Shown piece by piece: positions 62,741-64,000 of a stretch of DNA of 64,000 nucleotides. The notes beneath the pieces are model-generated. The model was given only the letters and a program-made list of their open reading frames with translations, did no database searches and was not told the origin of the DNA. The position numbers and the translations under genes were made by a program. The DNA comes from Clostridia bacterium (GTDB taxonomy: Bacteria > Bacillota > Clostridia > Oscillospirales > Acutalibacteraceae), in the NCBI GenBank assembly GCA_017531385.1, contig JAFXLD010000028.1, positions 22,077 through 86,076 of the forward strand, written 5' to 3'. The stretch's first letter is position 1; the number at the start of each line of letters is the position of its first letter.

Positions 62741-63052
62741 GTATTTGTATTTCAGATTTGCGTGTCTTTCAAATATCATCAATGTACTTTTACCCTTGAG
62801 ATATCCCATAAACTGTGCTATACTTATATGTGGCGGGATACTTACCAACATGTGTATATGGTCTACACATGCTTCGGCTTCTATTATTTCTACTCCCTTT
62901 TGCTCACACAGTTTTCTCAATATCTCTCCTATATCTTTTTTCAGTTTTCCATAGATTTCTTTTCTTCTGTACTTTGGTGCGAAGACTATATGATACTGAC
63001 ATCTGTACTTTGAGTGAGCACTACTTTTTATCTCATTATTTTTAATTTTCAT
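62729..63052 (-). pseudogene. tnpA: Truncated IS200/IS605-type TnpA transposase
   Basis: 107 residues remain of about 150. The Y1-transposase fold is clear: YHIVFAPKYRRKEIYG, the HUH motif in CVDHIHMLVSIPP and YLKGKSTLMIFERH. The frame ends at TGA right after NLKYKYGSK, where intact relatives continue into the helix with the catalytic tyrosine, so it is probably dead. ATG 63052 has a good ribosome site (AAGGAGG). The break coincides with the join to the surface-protein remnant. Confidence 0.9.
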
Positions 63053-63207
63053 TGTGAAAAACCTCCTTTTATTTTAGTAATGCGGCGGCCAAACCACTTA
63101 CTATTATACTTGGAGGTTCTTCTTATTCATAGGTCTTTTCGGTTTGCTTTGAGCTCACCGTTTTTATTTTTGCTCCGCTCGTTTTCTTCCCCCGGTAGAA
63201 CCGGGGG
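62729..63207 (-). mobile_element. IS200/IS605-family insertion sequence, one end lost
   Basis: Contains the truncated tnpA and, upstream of it, a perfect 8-bp hairpin CCCCCGGT-AGA-ACCGGGGG (63189-63207) of the kind recognised at IS200/IS605 ends. The opposite end is missing at about 62735. Outer boundaries cannot be fixed without an intact copy. Confidence 0.75.
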
Positions 63208-63238
63208 TTTATTTCCACCCCTAAAGGGACCAAACAAA

Positions 63239-63263
63239 CCCCGATAATCCGTTTGCTTCGGGG
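63239..63263. other. Hairpin beyond the IS end
   Basis: Six-bp stem CCCCGA / TCGGGG around a 13-base loop, between the IS hairpin and the recombinase remnant. Role unknown. Confidence 0.4.
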
Positions 63264-63291
63264 GCGTAAGGAAGTTTTTTATGTAGAGTAT

Positions 63292-63318
63292 GGTGTAACT
63301 CCCAAAAGGAGTTGCACC
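63292..63318. terminator. Terminator-like hairpin after the recombinase remnant
   Basis: Eleven-pair stem GGTGTAACTCC / GGAGTTGCACC (one G-U) just downstream of the minus-strand remnant. Confidence 0.6.
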
Positions 63319-63328
63319 ATTTCTGCTT

Positions 63329-63580
63329 TTAAGCAGTTTGAAGGCGATCAGCCTCACTTCTGATTTCCTCCATAAGTGTTAATATTTCCTGCTCGGTAGG
63401 AATGTCAATCATTCCTGCACCTGTAAAGTAAATATCAACTTTAACATGACAATGACCGTCATATTTATCATTGTTGTGAATTTCTATTCTGCGTATCAAT
63501 TTATTTACGATAGTTCTGTCAAGCTCCTGTATATCAGTACACTCACGAAGCGTGTTAAGGAGAAGCAGCCCTTTACACAA
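63329..63580 (-). pseudogene. C-terminal remnant of a large serine recombinase (DUF4368 type)
   Basis: About 75 recognisable residues (TDIQELDRTIVNKLIRRIEI, then CHVKVDIYFTGAGMIDIPTE) match the DUF4368 end of Tn4451/TnpX-like large serine recombinases. The frame opens at a TTG and can be read upstream to about 63650 before a stop, but that stretch (FFDGNPYNYKSG) does not look like recombinase. The catalytic and DNA-binding domains are gone; a relic of a conjugative or mobilisable transposon. Confidence 0.75.
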
Positions 63581-63672
63581 GCAAGTGTAAGAGCTGCTGA
63601 TTCCGCTTTTGTAATTGTAAGGATTACCGTCAAAGAATAATGCTCGTTAAAGTAATACCGCTGTTTTAAATG

Positions 63673-63698
63673 AAAAAAGCACCCGATTATTCGGGTGC
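63673..63698 (-). terminator. Terminator-like hairpin
   Basis: Eight-bp stem GCACCCGA / TCGGGTGC with a T-run on the minus strand. No minus-strand gene feeding it lies in the window, so it may be a relic of the lost element. Confidence 0.5.
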
Positions 63699-63767
63699 AA
63701 AAGAGTTGACATTACAGGGGTGGCTGTAGTATCCTTTATACAGAATAAGTCCATCAGAGGTGAAACA

Positions 63768-64000
63768 ATGGCACACATTACTTATGAAATACCGATGATT
63801 TCGGCAAGAGGAATTATCTCTTATGCCGAAAAGAAAAATGAAGAAACATATATTTTTAATCTTAATAACAGTGCAACTGCAAAGTGCTTGATGAATAAAG
63901 AAAACAGTTTGCAGGAAGACTGTGCAATGTTTTATCAGTTAATGAGTGTTTTAACTTCTGATAAATTTACTCAGCCGAAGAGCGATACAAAAATTTCTGA
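63768..64000 (+). CDS. Unknown protein, 3' end outside window
   Basis: ATG 63768 behind AGAGGTG opens a frame that stays open to the window edge (77 codons visible; begins MAHITYEIPMISARGIISYA). No motif recognised. A TTGACA at 63705-63710 lies upstream but without a well-spaced -10 box. Base composition matches the neighbourhood. Confidence 0.65.
   Translation, partial: MAHITYEIPMISARGIISYAEKKNEETYIFNLNNSATAKCLMNKENSLQEDCAMFYQLMSVLTSDKFTQPKSDTKIS

Noticed and set aside
63446-63640. Plus-strand 64-residue ORF opposite the recombinase remnant
   Set aside because: No ribosome site, and the opposite strand carries the recognisable DUF4368 sequence.

Overview
The window reads as chromosome of a low-GC, spore-forming anaerobic Firmicute of the class Clostridia, probably an uncultured gut relative of Ruminococcaceae/Oscillospiraceae. 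The grounds are: sporulation genes (ylbJ, yqfC, yqfD), classic Firmicute cis-regulators (T-box, CIRCE, FMN and SAM-I riboswitches), frequent TTG/GTG starts behind strong AGGAGG ribosome sites, BspA-type leucine-rich surface proteins, and repeated dockerin-like modules on secreted proteins. Family assignments were made by reading motifs and were not searched against databases.

Layout. 1-2691: tail of a large mosaic surface protein (LRR, solute-binding domain, dockerin). 2700-10671: T-box-controlled alaS, hinT, a palindromic repeat, then comEC-holA-TOPRIM nuclease and a membrane-anchored protein. 10708-17833 (minus): sugar symporter, secreted dockerin metallo-beta-lactamase-fold protein, LRR surface protein, CIRCE-controlled groES-groEL. 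17994-24421: TetR regulator, ylbJ, and the conserved yqfC-yqfD / phoH-ybeY-era-recO block. 24453-29787 (minus): SGNH hydrolase, two purple-acid-phosphatase-like enzymes, dCMP deaminase, fucU, with two copies of the palindromic repeat. 29994-33140: PHP phosphoesterase, unknown protein, radC, patatin. 33160-38294 (minus): epimerase, bioY-birA, zinc-ribbon membrane protein, GH2 glycosidase. 38367-40616: riboswitch-controlled ribU and metK. 40718-47179 (minus): phosphoesterase, LRR/cohesin-like/dockerin protein, acyltransferase, MBL-fold hydrolase, lysozyme-like/SH3/dockerin protein. 47531-50151: small proteins, CorA, YgjP-type metallopeptidase, SecB-like protein. 50228-58220: phosphodiester glycosidase, dapA-family aldolase, two-component system, MFS carrier, typA. 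58265-62203: unknown protein, secreted PHP protein, a 37-residue peptide gene, DUF6054-like protein, PI-PLC. 62275-64000: rearranged end with a beheaded surface-protein gene fused to a truncated IS200 transposase, a serine-recombinase remnant, and the start of an unknown gene.

How the genes work together. Housekeeping genes (translation, replication, chaperones, ribosome maturation, recombination, SAM and cofactor supply) are interleaved with an unusually rich exported set. The exported proteins seem to use two alternative accessory modules: a dockerin-like duplicated calcium-loop module (four proteins, one of which also has a cohesin-like domain), or a C-terminal amphipathic helical tail (five or six proteins). 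A free-standing 37-residue peptide gene resembles these tails. Several enzymes of the set attack phosphate esters, suggesting organic-phosphate or phospholipid scavenging. The most interesting non-coding feature is a family of composite palindromic elements whose ends supply the stop codons of four neighbouring genes.
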